Assembly (NCBI GenBank): GCA_016718385.1
Contig: JADKDK010000002.1
Location: forward strand, 62,001 to 126,000
Reading direction: 5' to 3'
DNA length: 64,000 nucleotides
DNA from: Gammaproteobacteria bacterium
GTDB taxonomy: Bacteria > Pseudomonadota > Gammaproteobacteria > Pseudomonadales > UBA5518
How positions within the stretch are numbered: position 1 is the first letter of the stretch; every line of letters starts with the position of its first letter. A program made the position numbers and the translations under genes. The notes beneath the pieces were generated by a model, which did not search any database, was not told the origin of the DNA, and saw only the letters and a list, made by a program, of their open reading frames with translations. Positions 34,902 through 44,299 of this stretch are shown here, piece after piece.

Positions 34902-36509
34902 ATGGGGGCATCTGCCGGATACCGCGGCGCGGCGCGCGAGCGAACGGCGCGGCGATGCTGCGCCGCCTTCGGCGTGCTCCTCGCGCTGCTCCTGTCGGGC
35001 TGTGCAAGGCTGCCGACCGAGCCGGCGCCACGTGCCGAGGTGCTGCCGCGGGACGTGACGGGCACGACCACGCTGGGTTCGCGCGTGATGGCGCTCGGCG
35101 CGCCCCACGGCAGCGACAGCGGCGTGCGCCTGCTCGACACCGGGCGCGACGCGTTCCTGGAGCGCGTCGCGCTGATCGAGGTGGCCGAGCGCTCGATCGA
35201 TGCGCAGTACTACATCTGGAACAGCGACGCCACCGGGCGCTACATGGCCGCGCGGCTCTACGCGGCGGCCGGGCGCGGCGTGCGGGTGCGCCTGCTGCTG
35301 GACGACATCAACGTGGGCGCACGCGACGACGTGCTCGCGCTGCTCGACCAGCACCCGAACATCGAGATCCGCATCTACAACCCGGCACTCCAGCGCCGCG
35401 GCCTGCGCTGGGCGTTCGGCTTCCTGCGCGAGTTCTCGCGGCTCAATCGCCGCATGCACAACAAGTCGTTCACCGTCGACGGCAGCGTCACCATCCTCGG
35501 CGGGCGCAACATCGGCGACGAGTACTTCGATGCGCACGCGGAGCTGAATTTCCGCGACCGCGACGTGGTGGCCGTCGGACCCGTGGTGGCCGATACCGGG
35601 AACATGTTCGATGCGTTCTGGAACTCTGCGCTGGCGCGCCCCGTGACGGAGTTCGGCAACGGCGCGCGTGCCGGCGACCTCGGGTCGCGCGCGGCGCAGG
35701 CCGACGCCGACAGTGAGCGGCTGGCGCAGCTGTTCGGAACCCTGCCGCAGGATGCAGCGGCCGCGCTCGCCCACGTCGCGCAAAGCATGGGCGCGATGCT
35801 CTGGGCGCCGGCGCGTCTGGTGCACGACGATCCGCCGAGCGGCGCGGCGCTCGCCGACAGCTCGCTCACGCAGGCGAGCGCGGCGGCACTGGGGCAGGTG
35901 GCCGCCGGCGCGCGCGAGGAGATCCTGATCGAGTCGGCCTACCTGGTGCTGGACCAGCAGTCCGTGGACGCGATACGCGCCATGCACGAGCGCGGGGTGC
36001 GCCTGCGCGTGCTGACCAATTCGCTGGCCTCGAACGACGTCACGGCCAATCACGCCGCCTATGCGCGCCGGCGCGAGGCCATCCTGGCCAGCGGGGTGGA
36101 GCTGCACGAAATGCGACCCGATGCGGCCTCCTGCCGCAGCCTGGTGCTGAACGGTTCCGCCTGCGGCAGGGAGCACATATTCGGTCTGCATGCGAAGACC
36201 TTCGTCTTCGACCGGCGCACGGTCTACGTGGGCTCGCTCAACCTGAACCTGCGCTCGCGTTTCCTGAACGCCGAATCGGGGCTGGTGATCGAAAGCCCGG
36301 AACTGGCGGCGCAAATCGCCGCGGACATCGAGCTGAACATGGCGCCGGCGAACAGCTGGCGAGTCGTGGCCGACGAGCGCGGCCGCGCGCAGTGGCTGGA
36401 GGGCGAGGGGAGCGCGGCGACCACGCTGCACCAGGAGCCGCGGGCGTCGTGGTCGCGCCGGGCGAGCACGGCAGTCATCGCCGCGTTTCCGCTCGAGAAA
36501 TACCTGTGA
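34902..36509 (+). CDS. Phospholipase D / cardiolipin synthase C-like lipoprotein (copy 1)
   Basis: The 535-aa protein has a lipoprotein signal (LLLSGCA, Cys34) and two HKD motifs: HNKSFTVDGSVTILGG from residue 186 and HAKTFVFDRRTVYVGS in the C-terminal half. This is the ClsC/YmdC branch of the PLD superfamily, which exchanges phosphatidyl groups to make cardiolipin or acts on related phospholipids. GGAGG lies 9 bases before ATG 34902. No ymdB-like partner gene is adjacent. A close paralogue lies at 51146-52765. Confidence 0.88.
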   Translation: MGASAGYRGAARERTARRCCAAFGVLLALLLSGCARLPTEPAPRAEVLPRDVTGTTTLGSRVMALGAPHGSDSGVRLLDTGRDAFLERVALIEVAERSIDAQYYIWNSDATGRYMAARLYAAAGRGVRVRLLLDDINVGARDDVLALLDQHPNIEIRIYNPALQRRGLRWAFGFLREFSRLNRRMHNKSFTVDGSVTILGGRNIGDEYFDAHAELNFRDRDVVAVGPVVADTGNMFDAFWNSALARPVTEFGNGARAGDLGSRAAQADADSERLAQLFGTLPQDAAAALAHVAQSMGAMLWAPARLVHDDPPSGAALADSSLTQASAAALGQVAAGAREEILIESAYLVLDQQSVDAIRAMHERGVRLRVLTNSLASNDVTANHAAYARRREAILASGVELHEMRPDAASCRSLVLNGSACGREHIFGLHAKTFVFDRRTVYVGSLNLNLRSRFLNAESGLVIESPELAAQIAADIELNMAPANSWRVVADERGRAQWLEGEGSAATTLHQEPRASWSRRASTAVIAAFPLEKYL

Positions 36510-36565
36510 AACCGGATGCGCAGCGAGCCGTGATCGACCCCAACACTCACGCAAGGCACCAGGAC

Positions 36566-38293
36566 ATGAGCCCATCGAGCCCGCTGTCGTCGCTCGTGCC
36601 AGCCACAAGCTGGCTCGCGCGCTACCAGCGCGACTGGCTGGCGCCCGATGTGATCGCCGGGCTCACGACCGCGGCCGTGGTGATTCCCAAGGCGATGGCC
36701 TACGCGACCATCGCCGGCCTGCCGTTGCAGGTCGGGCTGTACACCGCGTTCGTGCCGTTGATCGTCTACGCGGTGCTCGGTAGCTCGGCCACGCTGAGCG
36801 TCAGCACCACCACGACGATCGCGATCCTGACGGCGGCGGCGCTCGGCGAGGCGCTGGCGGCTCATCCCGGCGTGTCGCTGGCCACGGCCGCCGCGACGCT
36901 GACCGTGCTGGTGGGACTGATGCTGATGCTGGCGCGCCTGCTGCGACTCGGCGGGATCGCCAGATTCATCTCCGATCCGGTGCTGACCGGATTCAAGGCC
37001 GGTATCGGTCTGGTGATCGTGGTGGACCAGTTACCGAAACTGCTGGGGCTGCACATCGACAAGAGCGGATTCCTGCGCGACCTGCTCGCGATTGCCGGGC
37101 ACATTCCCGAGGCATCGTTGCCGACGGTGCTGGTCGCGGTGGCGAGCTTCGCGGCGATTGCGCTGATGCACAGATTCACCCCGCGGGCACCGGCACCGCT
37201 GGTCGTGGTCGCCGGCGCGATCGCGGCCTCGCTGCTGCTGGGGCTGGCGGATTCAGGCGTCAGCGTCGTCGGCGCGATCCCGGCCGGCTTGCCGGCGTTC
37301 ACGCTGCCGGATCGCTCGCTGCTGTTGCCGCTGTGGCCCGCCGCCGCCGGCATTGCCCTGATGAGTTTCACCGAATCCATTGCCGCCGGGCGCGCCTTCC
37401 ACCGGCGCGGCGAGGCGCGCATCGGTCCCGACCAGGAACTGCTGGCCACCGGGGTGGCGAGCGTGGCCGCGGGCTTCTTCGGCGCCATGCCCTGCGGCGG
37501 CGGCACCTCGCAGACCGCGGTGAATGCCAGCGCGGGGGCGCGCACCCAGGTCGCCGGGCTGGTCACGGCCGCAGGTGCGCTGGCCACGATGCTGTTCCTG
37601 GCGCCGGCAATGGGCGCGCTGCCCTACGCGACGCTCGCAGCGGTCGTGGTCGCCTATTCGATCGGGCTGATCGATCCGGCGGAGATCGCGGCCATCCGCC
37701 GCGTGCGGCTGCCCGAGTTCCGCTGGGCGATCGTGGCGCTTGCGGGGGTGGTGCTGCTCGGCACGCTGAAGGGCATCCTGGTGGCCGTCGTGCTCTCGCT
37801 GCTCAGCCTGCTTTACCAGTCGAGCAATCCACCGGTCTACGCAGTGCGCCGGCGTCCGGGTTCGACCGACTTCGAACCCGTCGGCGAGGCGCCGATGACC
37901 GACCCGGCGCTGCCGGGGCTGCTGATCGCGCGTGCCGAGGGTCGTATCTATTTCGGCAACGCCCAGACCATCGGTGACAAGTTGCGTGCGTTGATCGAGG
38001 CGACGGCGCCGAAGGTCCTCATCCTGGATTGTCGCGCCATACTCGATTTCGAATACACGGCGTTGAAGGGACTGGTGGACTGGGAGCTGTCGCTGCGCCA
38101 GCAGGGTATCGAGGTGTGGCTGGCGGCGCTCAACCCCGAGGCGCTGGCGCAGGTGCGGCGCACCACCCTCGCGCAGACGCTCGGAGAACGGCGGCTGTTC
38201 CCGAGCCTGCACGCCGCCGTGGCGGCGTACGAATCGGACACGAACACGTGCAGCCAGGCCGCGGCAGTGGCCGGCAGTGAGGACCAGCGCTGA
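36566..38293 (+). CDS. SulP family anion transporter with C-terminal STAS domain
   Basis: The 575-aa protein has the SulP membrane domain (about residues 15-420; AGLTTAAVVIPKAMAYATIAG, ISDPVLTGFKAGIGLVI, GFFGAMPCGGGTSQTAVNASAGA) and a STAS domain (about 440-560; LILDCRAILDFEYTALKGL). SulP proteins carry sulfate, bicarbonate or other anions; the substrate is not shown. AGGA lies 4 bases before ATG 36566. It ends in TGATG, overlapping the next gene, which therefore is probably functionally linked. Confidence 0.92.
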   Translation: MSPSSPLSSLVPATSWLARYQRDWLAPDVIAGLTTAAVVIPKAMAYATIAGLPLQVGLYTAFVPLIVYAVLGSSATLSVSTTTTIAILTAAALGEALAAHPGVSLATAAATLTVLVGLMLMLARLLRLGGIARFISDPVLTGFKAGIGLVIVVDQLPKLLGLHIDKSGFLRDLLAIAGHIPEASLPTVLVAVASFAAIALMHRFTPRAPAPLVVVAGAIAASLLLGLADSGVSVVGAIPAGLPAFTLPDRSLLLPLWPAAAGIALMSFTESIAAGRAFHRRGEARIGPDQELLATGVASVAAGFFGAMPCGGGTSQTAVNASAGARTQVAGLVTAAGALATMLFLAPAMGALPYATLAAVVVAYSIGLIDPAEIAAIRRVRLPEFRWAIVALAGVVLLGTLKGILVAVVLSLLSLLYQSSNPPVYAVRRRPGSTDFEPVGEAPMTDPALPGLLIARAEGRIYFGNAQTIGDKLRALIEATAPKVLILDCRAILDFEYTALKGLVDWELSLRQQGIEVWLAALNPEALAQVRRTTLAQTLGERRLFPSLHAAVAAYESDTNTCSQAAAVAGSEDQR

Positions 38294-39303
38294 TGTTGAA
38301 ACTGTTCCAGTCGATTTTCGGAGGGGAAGCGAAGCCGGGCAGCGCCTGGCCCGAGTCCCTGGTCGAGGCGGTGATCGAGCGCGCGCTCGACGGGACCGAT
38401 CCCCGCCTGCGGGCGCTCGGCGGCTACCGCAAGCGGCTGCGCGAACCGGCCCTGGCAACGATCGATCACGTGATGCGCCTGGTCGACGAACTGCCGGCGC
38501 CGCTGGCGGCGACGGCGGAGAACTACCGCAACGATGCCGGCCTGCGTTCGATGTTCGCCTCGCCCGAGCGCATGTTCGAGGTGATCGCGCGCGACCGGAA
38601 CCTGGAGGAGGCGTTGCGCTCGGGTACTCCTGACGGCAAGCCGCTGACCGCGATGCTGATGATGCGCGTGAGCGAGAAGCACACCCTCGGCATCGACCTC
38701 GAGGACGATGTGCTCAAGCGCGACGTGCAGCAGACCATCGTCAGCTTCGACGGGCACCGGCTTATCGACCCGTGCACGGACGAGGCCGAGACGCGGCGCC
38801 TGCTGAAGCGTCGGGCCTACGACCACATCCTGGCGCAGGTGCTCGAGGCGATGGCCAGGCGGCGCAGCACGCGCACCGGGCTTGCCGGGCAGCGCGAACT
38901 GCTGCAGCGCAAGTCGGCGGCGCTGCAGGGGGCGGGCTGGAGCTTCGAGGCGGGCGGCGAGAAAGGACCCTCGGATGCGGCGGCGCTCGAGAGCGAGCTC
39001 GCGCGCATCGAGGAAGAGATCGGCAAGCTCGGACCCGACGAGGTCACGCTCGATGCGCACCTCGGCATGCTGGCCGAGGCGCTGGCCGCGCCGGCGAAGT
39101 ACCTGTGGATGGAGGAGCGCTCACTGATTCTCGATCATCGCAACGTGCTGCGCGCGCAGGCCGATTCGGTGGCGCGCGAGCTGCACCTGCGCGAACTGCA
39201 CGACGGGCGCGGCACCCGCATGGCAACGCTGCTGCTGGCGGTGGACCCCGGACTGCTGCCGCGCACGGATTTTTTCAAGGCCGCGAGCCGCTATACGGGT
39301 TGA
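38293..39303 (+). CDS. Hypothetical 336-aa protein coupled to the SulP gene
   Basis: The ATG shares one base with the SulP stop codon (TGATG). The product is cytoplasmic by sequence, with no membrane segment, mostly helical, and contains Arg/Glu-rich stretches (RRLLKRRAYDHILAQVLEAM) and a possible coiled coil at about residues 230-255. I do not recognise a domain. Tight overlap with a transporter gene suggests co-expression, nothing more. Confidence 0.75.
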   Translation: MLKLFQSIFGGEAKPGSAWPESLVEAVIERALDGTDPRLRALGGYRKRLREPALATIDHVMRLVDELPAPLAATAENYRNDAGLRSMFASPERMFEVIARDRNLEEALRSGTPDGKPLTAMLMMRVSEKHTLGIDLEDDVLKRDVQQTIVSFDGHRLIDPCTDEAETRRLLKRRAYDHILAQVLEAMARRRSTRTGLAGQRELLQRKSAALQGAGWSFEAGGEKGPSDAAALESELARIEEEIGKLGPDEVTLDAHLGMLAEALAAPAKYLWMEERSLILDHRNVLRAQADSVARELHLRELHDGRGTRMATLLLAVDPGLLPRTDFFKAASRYTG

Positions 39304-39319
39304 ATGTCAGGGGAGGTTG

Positions 39320-39354
39320 GCCAACGGAAGAGTTCAGGCCGGCTTTTCGTTGGC
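39320..39354. terminator. Inverted repeat between convergent genes
   Basis: GCCAACG and CGTTGGC form a 7-bp stem with a 21-base loop. It lies between the convergent ends of the 336-aa and 92-aa genes. A short T-run (CTTTTC) is inside the loop, not after the stem, so termination is doubtful. Confidence 0.25.
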
Positions 39355-39612
39355 AAGCGCCTTGTCGGTGATTTCCTTGTAGAGCACGGCGATCTTCGCC
39401 GTCAGCGATTCGAGCTCCGGGTGGCGCTGCACCAGCGGTGTCACGTCCCGCATGTCCTCGAAGACCTGCTCCAGGAAGGCGATGTCGTGATCATCGAGCG
39501 TTTCGCCGGCGTCGACTTTTTCCTTCAATGCGAGCGCCTGGGGCAGGCGCTGCAGCCGGAACCTGTCGAGCAGGGCGACGATGGTTCCCTCGTCGTCGGC
39601 TGAAATGACCAT
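39334..39612 (-). CDS. Hypothetical 92-aa protein
   Basis: Start ATG 39612 is preferred over an in-frame TTG nine bases earlier because GAGGAG is 10 bases before the ATG and only one before the TTG. The product is acidic, helical and without signal peptide or cysteine (VDAGETLDDHDIAFLEQVFE). I do not recognise a family. It lies 62 bases after the outer-membrane-factor gene on the same strand, so may be the last gene of that operon. Confidence 0.62.
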   Translation of the reverse strand: MVISADDEGTIVALLDRFRLQRLPQALALKEKVDAGETLDDHDIAFLEQVFEDMRDVTPLVQRHPELESLTAKIAVLYKEITDKALANEKPA

Positions 39613-39674
39613 GGTTTTCAATCTCCTCGTGTGGATGGGTTTCGCTTGCCGCTCACGGATGCGTTCGCGGGCGG

Positions 39675-41054
39675 CTAGAAGCTGCCGCCGAGCGCCAGGT
39701 ACAGGTTGACCCGTTGCACCAGTTGTTCGCTCTGCACGCGCAGCAGCGAGGTTTTGGCCGCCGCCAGCTGCAGCTGCTGCTGCTGCACGCTGCGCAGATC
39801 GGCGCTACCCACGCGGTAGCGCGTTTCGGCCACCTTCAGCGCCTGCTGACTCTCGCTCACCGCGGTAGCCAGCAGGGGCTCGCGCTCTTGCAGTGCCGAA
39901 GAAGATGCCAGGGCATTCTCGACATCGGCGAAGGCCGCGGCGCCGGCACGCCCGTAATCGGCCACGGCCTCCTCCTGCTCCGCGGTGCGCAACTTGATCT
40001 GCGCCTGCAGCGATCCGCCCAGGTAGAGGGGTGCGACGACGCGGCCACCGTATCCCCAGACCCAGTCGTCGCGCTCCTTGAGCAGGATCAGGTCACTGGA
40101 CAGCGTTGACCCGCTGCCGTTGAACGACAGCGTCGGCAGGCGAGCGGCCTTCGCTTCCTCGACCAGGTAGAACGCCGAGGCCACGCGTCGTTCGGCGGCC
40201 ACCACGTCGGGCCGGCGTTCCAGCAGTTCCGATGGCAGGCCGGCGGGCACCGGTCCCGACAGGCGGGGCAGGCTTGCCGGTACCTCGAGTTCCGCGGCCG
40301 GATAGCGCCCGACCAGCGTCTCGATCGCCTGCACCGATTGCCGCCACGCGAGATCCATCTGCGCGGCCACGTCGCGGTAACTCGCGAGCGAGGCGCGCGC
40401 GAGCGCGATATCGTAGTCGTTGCCCACGCCGACACGCGCACGTTCCTGGTTCAGGCGCACCAGTGCTTCGGCGGATTTCACCATCTCCTGGGCAAGGCCC
40501 TGCTGCAGGCGCGCCTCGGAGGCGAGGAACCAGGCCCGCGCGACCATCGCGGCCAGCGACTGGCGCGCGTACTGGTCGGCGAGTTCGGCGGACAGCAACT
40601 GCAGCTGCGCCGCCTCGCGGCCCGCGCGCACGCGACCCCACACGTCGAGCTCCCAGCTCGCGAACAGGCCGCCATAGTTCAGCCCGCCGCCGCCGGTGCT
40701 CTTGCCGCTGGAATTGCCCAGGGCACTGAGCTGCGGGAAGAGGCTCGCGCTCGCGCTCTCCACAAAGGCTGCCGCCTGCGCGACGCGTGCCGCGGAGGCC
40801 TGCAGGTCCGGGTTGTGTGCCAGGGCTTCCTCGACCAGCGCGTTGAGCGTCGCGTCGTTGAACGCCAGCAGCCAGCGCTCCTGGATCTGCCCCGGCTGCG
40901 CGCCGTGCGAGCGCCATTGAGCAGGCGTGGATACGCCGGGCAGGGCCCGGGCTTGTACTTCCTCGACGTCGGGCGCGGGACGCAGCGCACAACCGCCCGA
41001 CAAGGCGCTTGCCGCCGCCGCGGCAAGAATCGTCATCCGTAGTTGCATACTCAT
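39675..41054 (-). CDS. Outer-membrane efflux lipoprotein, TolC/OprM (NodT) type
   Basis: The 459-aa protein has a signal peptide with ALSGGCALRPAPD (lipidated Cys near 22) and two TolC repeats: ALAHNPDLQASAARVAQA, GLFASWELDVWGRVRAGREA in the first, and LLERRPDVVAAERRVASA and ENALASSSAL in the second. It forms the outer-membrane channel of an efflux or secretion system. It starts one base after the HlyD adaptor stop; ATG 41048 is an alternative start with GAG upstream. Last or next-to-last gene of the PPK2 operon. Confidence 0.92.
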   Translation of the reverse strand: MSMQLRMTILAAAAASALSGGCALRPAPDVEEVQARALPGVSTPAQWRSHGAQPGQIQERWLLAFNDATLNALVEEALAHNPDLQASAARVAQAAAFVESASASLFPQLSALGNSSGKSTGGGGLNYGGLFASWELDVWGRVRAGREAAQLQLLSAELADQYARQSLAAMVARAWFLASEARLQQGLAQEMVKSAEALVRLNQERARVGVGNDYDIALARASLASYRDVAAQMDLAWRQSVQAIETLVGRYPAAELEVPASLPRLSGPVPAGLPSELLERRPDVVAAERRVASAFYLVEEAKAARLPTLSFNGSGSTLSSDLILLKERDDWVWGYGGRVVAPLYLGGSLQAQIKLRTAEQEEAVADYGRAGAAAFADVENALASSSALQEREPLLATAVSESQQALKVAETRYRVGSADLRSVQQQQLQLAAAKTSLLRVQSEQLVQRVNLYLALGGSF

Positions 41055-41055
41055 C

Positions 41056-42237
41056 TCAATGCAGCTTGAGGATCAGCCAGTCCAGCTTGGCCCCGACGCG
41101 CACGATGATCTTGCGCAGGATGTGGATCATCTCGGCCTTTTCGGTGTACACCGCGCCCGCTCCGTTCGCGCCAGCCGCAAGGAACAGATCCTTGTCCTTG
41201 CCATCGGGCAACAGCCGGACCGCGAGACTGTTGGCAGGGACGGGAGCCACGCCGCCGGCGGGGTTCATGCTGCCGATGGGCAGCTGCCCCTGTGCGGTCG
41301 CCCACATGATCGAGTCCACCTTGCACTTCACGATCCGGCCCGGATACATCTTGAACGCGACCTCCGCCTCCTGCCCCGGCTTGACCGCGCGGACTTCGTT
41401 CTGCTTGTAGATGGCGAGGATCCACTGTTCGTTCTCGATGAAGTTCATGGCGGGGGCCATCGGCAACGGCACCGCCATCGCGCCCGGGCGCAGCGTCAGC
41501 GCGACCACCGTCCCGTCCGTGGGCGCGTAATAGGTGGTCTGGCTGAGTTCCCATCGGGCGTTGGCCAGCTGTGATTCGGCCGCCGCGATCTGCGCCTTCA
41601 CCTTGGCCACTTCGTCCTGCTCGCCATCGGGAGTCTTGGCCCCGAGCGTCTCGCGTGCCTGCATTTCGGCAGCAAGGGCGGATGCCAGTTGCCCCTGGAG
41701 GTTGCGCACGTCCGTCTGGGCCTTCTCGTAGTCGAACCTGCTGCCCGCGCCGCTATCGGCCAGTTCCTTGTATTGCTGCAGGCGCAGCCGCGCGAGGTTC
41801 AACTCGGACTGCACCGACTCCTTCTGGGCGCTCGCGCCCTTCAGCTGCTCCTGCAGGTTGCGCGAGCTGGCCGTTGCCGTGACGAGTTGCACGCGGAGCT
41901 GGGCCAGTTGCGCCTCGTAGGTCCTGACCGCGCTCTCGAAGGGTGCCGGATCCACCTTGAACAGCACGTCTCCCTTCCTGATCGGGCGGTTCGGTTCGAT
42001 CGGCACCTCGGTGACCAGGCCGCGCACCGGCGGGTTGATCGGTACCACGTAGTTGACGACCCGGATGTCGTGGGAGGAGGGCGCGACGATGTTCAGCATC
42101 AGGATCAGCACCGTCAGCCCGACGGCCGGGATCGTGATGACGATGACCTGGCTGACGAAATTCCACGGGAGCCATCTGAACTTGAAGAAGATCAGCCAGA
42201 CGAAGAACGAGTAGATGCCGAGGAGCAGGATTTCCAT
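41056..42237 (-). CDS. HlyD-family adaptor, YibH-like
   Basis: The 393-aa protein has two membrane helices at the N-terminus (residues about 2-20 and 30-50), unlike RND adaptors. These are followed by NYVVPINPPVRGLVTEVPIE, a long coiled coil (about 100-200), TTYYAPTDGTVVALTLRPGAM and a C-terminal beta domain. This architecture and the DUF3302 neighbour match the Escherichia coli yibH-yibI pair, whose transport role is unproven. It starts 3 bases after the DUF3302 stop. Confidence 0.87.
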   Translation of the reverse strand: MEILLLGIYSFFVWLIFFKFRWLPWNFVSQVIVITIPAVGLTVLILMLNIVAPSSHDIRVVNYVVPINPPVRGLVTEVPIEPNRPIRKGDVLFKVDPAPFESAVRTYEAQLAQLRVQLVTATASSRNLQEQLKGASAQKESVQSELNLARLRLQQYKELADSGAGSRFDYEKAQTDVRNLQGQLASALAAEMQARETLGAKTPDGEQDEVAKVKAQIAAAESQLANARWELSQTTYYAPTDGTVVALTLRPGAMAVPLPMAPAMNFIENEQWILAIYKQNEVRAVKPGQEAEVAFKMYPGRIVKCKVDSIMWATAQGQLPIGSMNPAGGVAPVPANSLAVRLLPDGKDKDLFLAAGANGAGAVYTEKAEMIHILRKIIVRVGAKLDWLILKLH

Positions 42238-42240
42238 GGA

Positions 42241-42762
42241 TCAGACTTTTCCCGTGTCGGCGGCGGATGTGCCGTCCAGCAGCCTGGCTTCGAGTTCGGC
42301 GATGCGTTGGCGCAGTTGTCGGAGTTCGTCCGTGTCCTCTGTGCCGGGCGCAGGTGCAGCGTCCTTTTTACCGTGCACGACTTTGTCGGTGCCGTAGGCC
42401 ATCTGGTACAGAACCGGCCTGGAGTAGGCCCAGAGCCAGGCCAGGGGCCACAGCATGCCGCCGAAAAAGAGCGACAGCAGGCACAGGCACTGGATGGCCT
42501 TGGTCTGCGGGTGGTGATTCTTCTCGGCGATTTTCTCCGGGAGAACATGCACCAACAGGAACACGCCGATGCCCACGACCGGCGCGACGACCAGCACGAT
42601 CCAGGTGAGCACGTCGGCCGCCGTATCTAGCGCCTCGCCCTTGAACATCGATGCGTGGGCGTGCAAGGGAAGCAGTGCCACCAATGCCAGCACCCCGCCC
42701 GGCGACCAGCGGCGCAATGCCAGTCGCCGGGAGCGTGCCGGGAATTTCGATGAGGGTTTCAT
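42241..42762 (-). CDS. DUF3302 family inner-membrane protein, YibI-like
   Basis: The 173-aa product has a signal-like N-terminus (LALVALLPLHAHAS), then two membrane helices around ADVLTWIVLVVAPVVGIGVF and IQCLCLLSLFFGGMLWPLAWLW, and a C-terminal coiled-coil stretch (DELRQLRQRIAELEARLL). DUF3302 proteins occur beside HlyD-type adaptors. AGGA precedes ATG 42762. It starts 2 bases after the PPK2 stop and ends 3 bases before the adaptor. Confidence 0.83.
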   Translation of the reverse strand: MKPSSKFPARSRRLALRRWSPGGVLALVALLPLHAHASMFKGEALDTAADVLTWIVLVVAPVVGIGVFLLVHVLPEKIAEKNHHPQTKAIQCLCLLSLFFGGMLWPLAWLWAYSRPVLYQMAYGTDKVVHGKKDAAPAPGTEDTDELRQLRQRIAELEARLLDGTSAADTGKV

Positions 42763-42764
42763 GA

Positions 42765-43604
42765 TCAATAGATTTCCTTGATCAGGCGCATCCGGCGGCG
42801 CGCGGCAGGCTTGTCCTCGCTGATCCTGCGCTTGGGCAGCCGGATCTTTTCGCGCTTTACTTCCCGGTAGGGAATCTGGCCGAGCAGGTGCGAGATCAGG
42901 TTCAGCCGAAGGCGCTTCTTGTCGTTCGAATTGGCCACGAACCACGGCGCATCCCGGGTGTCGGTGGCACGGAACATGTCGTCGCGCGCGCGGGTATAGT
43001 CGTCCCAGCGCGTGTAGGACTTGATGTCCATCGGCGAGAGTTTCCAGATCTTGCGGCCGTCCTCGATGCGGTCCTTGAGGCGCCGCGTCTGCTCGTCGGG
43101 GTCGACCTCGAGCCAGTACTTGAGCAGGATGATGCCCGAACCGACCATCAGCTTCTCGAAGAGTGGCGTCATCCTCAGGAACTGCTGCGCCTCCTCCTCC
43201 TTGCAGAAGCCCATCACGCGTTCCACGCCGGCACGGTTGTACCAGCTGCGGTCGAATATCACGACCTCGCCCGCGGCAGGCAGGTGCGGCAGATAGCGCT
43301 GGGCGTACATCTGGCTCTTCTCGCGGTCGCTCGGGGCCGGCAGCGCTATGACGCGGAAAACTCGCGGGCTGACCCGCTCCGTGATTGCCTTGATCGTTCC
43401 ACCCTTGCCGGCTCCGTCGCGGCCCTCGAACACGATGCAGACCTTGGCGCCGGTGGCCTTGACCCATTCCTGCACCCTGACCAGCTCGACATGAAGCCTG
43501 GCGAGCTCCTTGTCATACTCCTTTCGCTTGAGCTTTTTATCGTCTTCCGTGCCCGCGCTTTCGGCCTTCGCCGGTGTGCCCGACCTGGATGCCTTGCTGT
43601 TCAT
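42765..43604 (-). CDS. ppk2: Polyphosphate kinase 2 (PPK2 family)
   Basis: The 279-aa protein has the PPK2 Walker A motif GRDGAGKGG (residues 61-69), Walker B region VVIFDRSWYNRAGVE and the lid/basic segment DAPWFVANSNDKKR. One-domain enzymes of this size belong to class I, which phosphorylate nucleoside diphosphates with polyphosphate. First gene of a four-gene operon with a membrane adaptor and an outer-membrane channel, an unusual partner set for a cytoplasmic kinase. Confidence 0.94.
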   Translation of the reverse strand: MNSKASRSGTPAKAESAGTEDDKKLKRKEYDKELARLHVELVRVQEWVKATGAKVCIVFEGRDGAGKGGTIKAITERVSPRVFRVIALPAPSDREKSQMYAQRYLPHLPAAGEVVIFDRSWYNRAGVERVMGFCKEEEAQQFLRMTPLFEKLMVGSGIILLKYWLEVDPDEQTRRLKDRIEDGRKIWKLSPMDIKSYTRWDDYTRARDDMFRATDTRDAPWFVANSNDKKRLRLNLISHLLGQIPYREVKREKIRLPKRRISEDKPAARRRMRLIKEIY

Positions 43605-43726
43605 GCGATCAGTGCTCCGTCAGAAATCGGCCTGGAGAGGCGATGTGCGCAACTTGCCAGAACCCGTGTTTGCGAGGCAATAGGCAATGCGCGACACCAC
43701 GCATCGCCGGTTCCCTGCCGTGAGCG

Positions 43727-44299
43727 TTACTTCAGCGGCGTGTAGGAAAACTTCTGCCCGCCGACCGAGGCTTCGTACATCAGGCCACCCTTGGCCACGG
43801 TGAACACGGCCATGCCCTTGTGGTAGCCGCCCGCGTCCACGGTCGAGGCGTCGTGCTGCCCGCCGCTGGCGCCGGCGGATGCGCCGGCCGTGGAGGCCGA
43901 AGCGGATGCGCCGGCGGTGATCGCGACCGCGGTCGCCTGCGCGCCGAATTCGAAATTGCCCGAGGTGAACTCGTCGAGCGCGCGCTTGTCCTGGAAGAAG
44001 ATGATCTGGCTGTAGGCCTGGCCACCCAGTTGCAGCCCGACCGTGAGCTGGTTCATCTTCGCCGTGCCGATGACGCGCCCCTTTTCGTAAACCTTTCCCT
44101 TGCCGTGCGCGCCGCCGATGCCCATGCCGGCCTTGCCGATGGTCGGAAACAGCGCATAGCCGTAGCTCTTCTTGAAGAACGAACTGCTCTCGCCGGCCCC
44201 CTTGAACACCTCGATGGCCTCGGCGTAATCATCGGCGCGCGCGTGTGCGAAGGAAAGGAGCATCAAAAGGGCAAGTGAGAAGCGGATTGCTGTTTTCAT
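43727..44299 (-). CDS. SYLF (YSC84) domain secreted lipid-binding protein
   Basis: The 190-aa protein has a signal peptide (MKTAIRFSLALLMLLSFAHARA) and a SYLF domain with SYGYALFPTIGKAGMGIGGAHGKG, LQLGGQAYSQIIFF and GLMYEASVGGQKFSYTPL. SYLF domains bind phosphoinositides in eukaryotes; bacterial members are periplasmic and poorly known. An Ala/Ser-rich insert (ASASASTAGASAGASGG) lies at about 134-150. GAGG lies 7 bases before the ATG. It precedes PPK2 on the same strand by 122 bases. Confidence 0.85.
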   Translation of the reverse strand: MKTAIRFSLALLMLLSFAHARADDYAEAIEVFKGAGESSSFFKKSYGYALFPTIGKAGMGIGGAHGKGKVYEKGRVIGTAKMNQLTVGLQLGGQAYSQIIFFQDKRALDEFTSGNFEFGAQATAVAITAGASASASTAGASAGASGGQHDASTVDAGGYHKGMAVFTVAKGGLMYEASVGGQKFSYTPLK

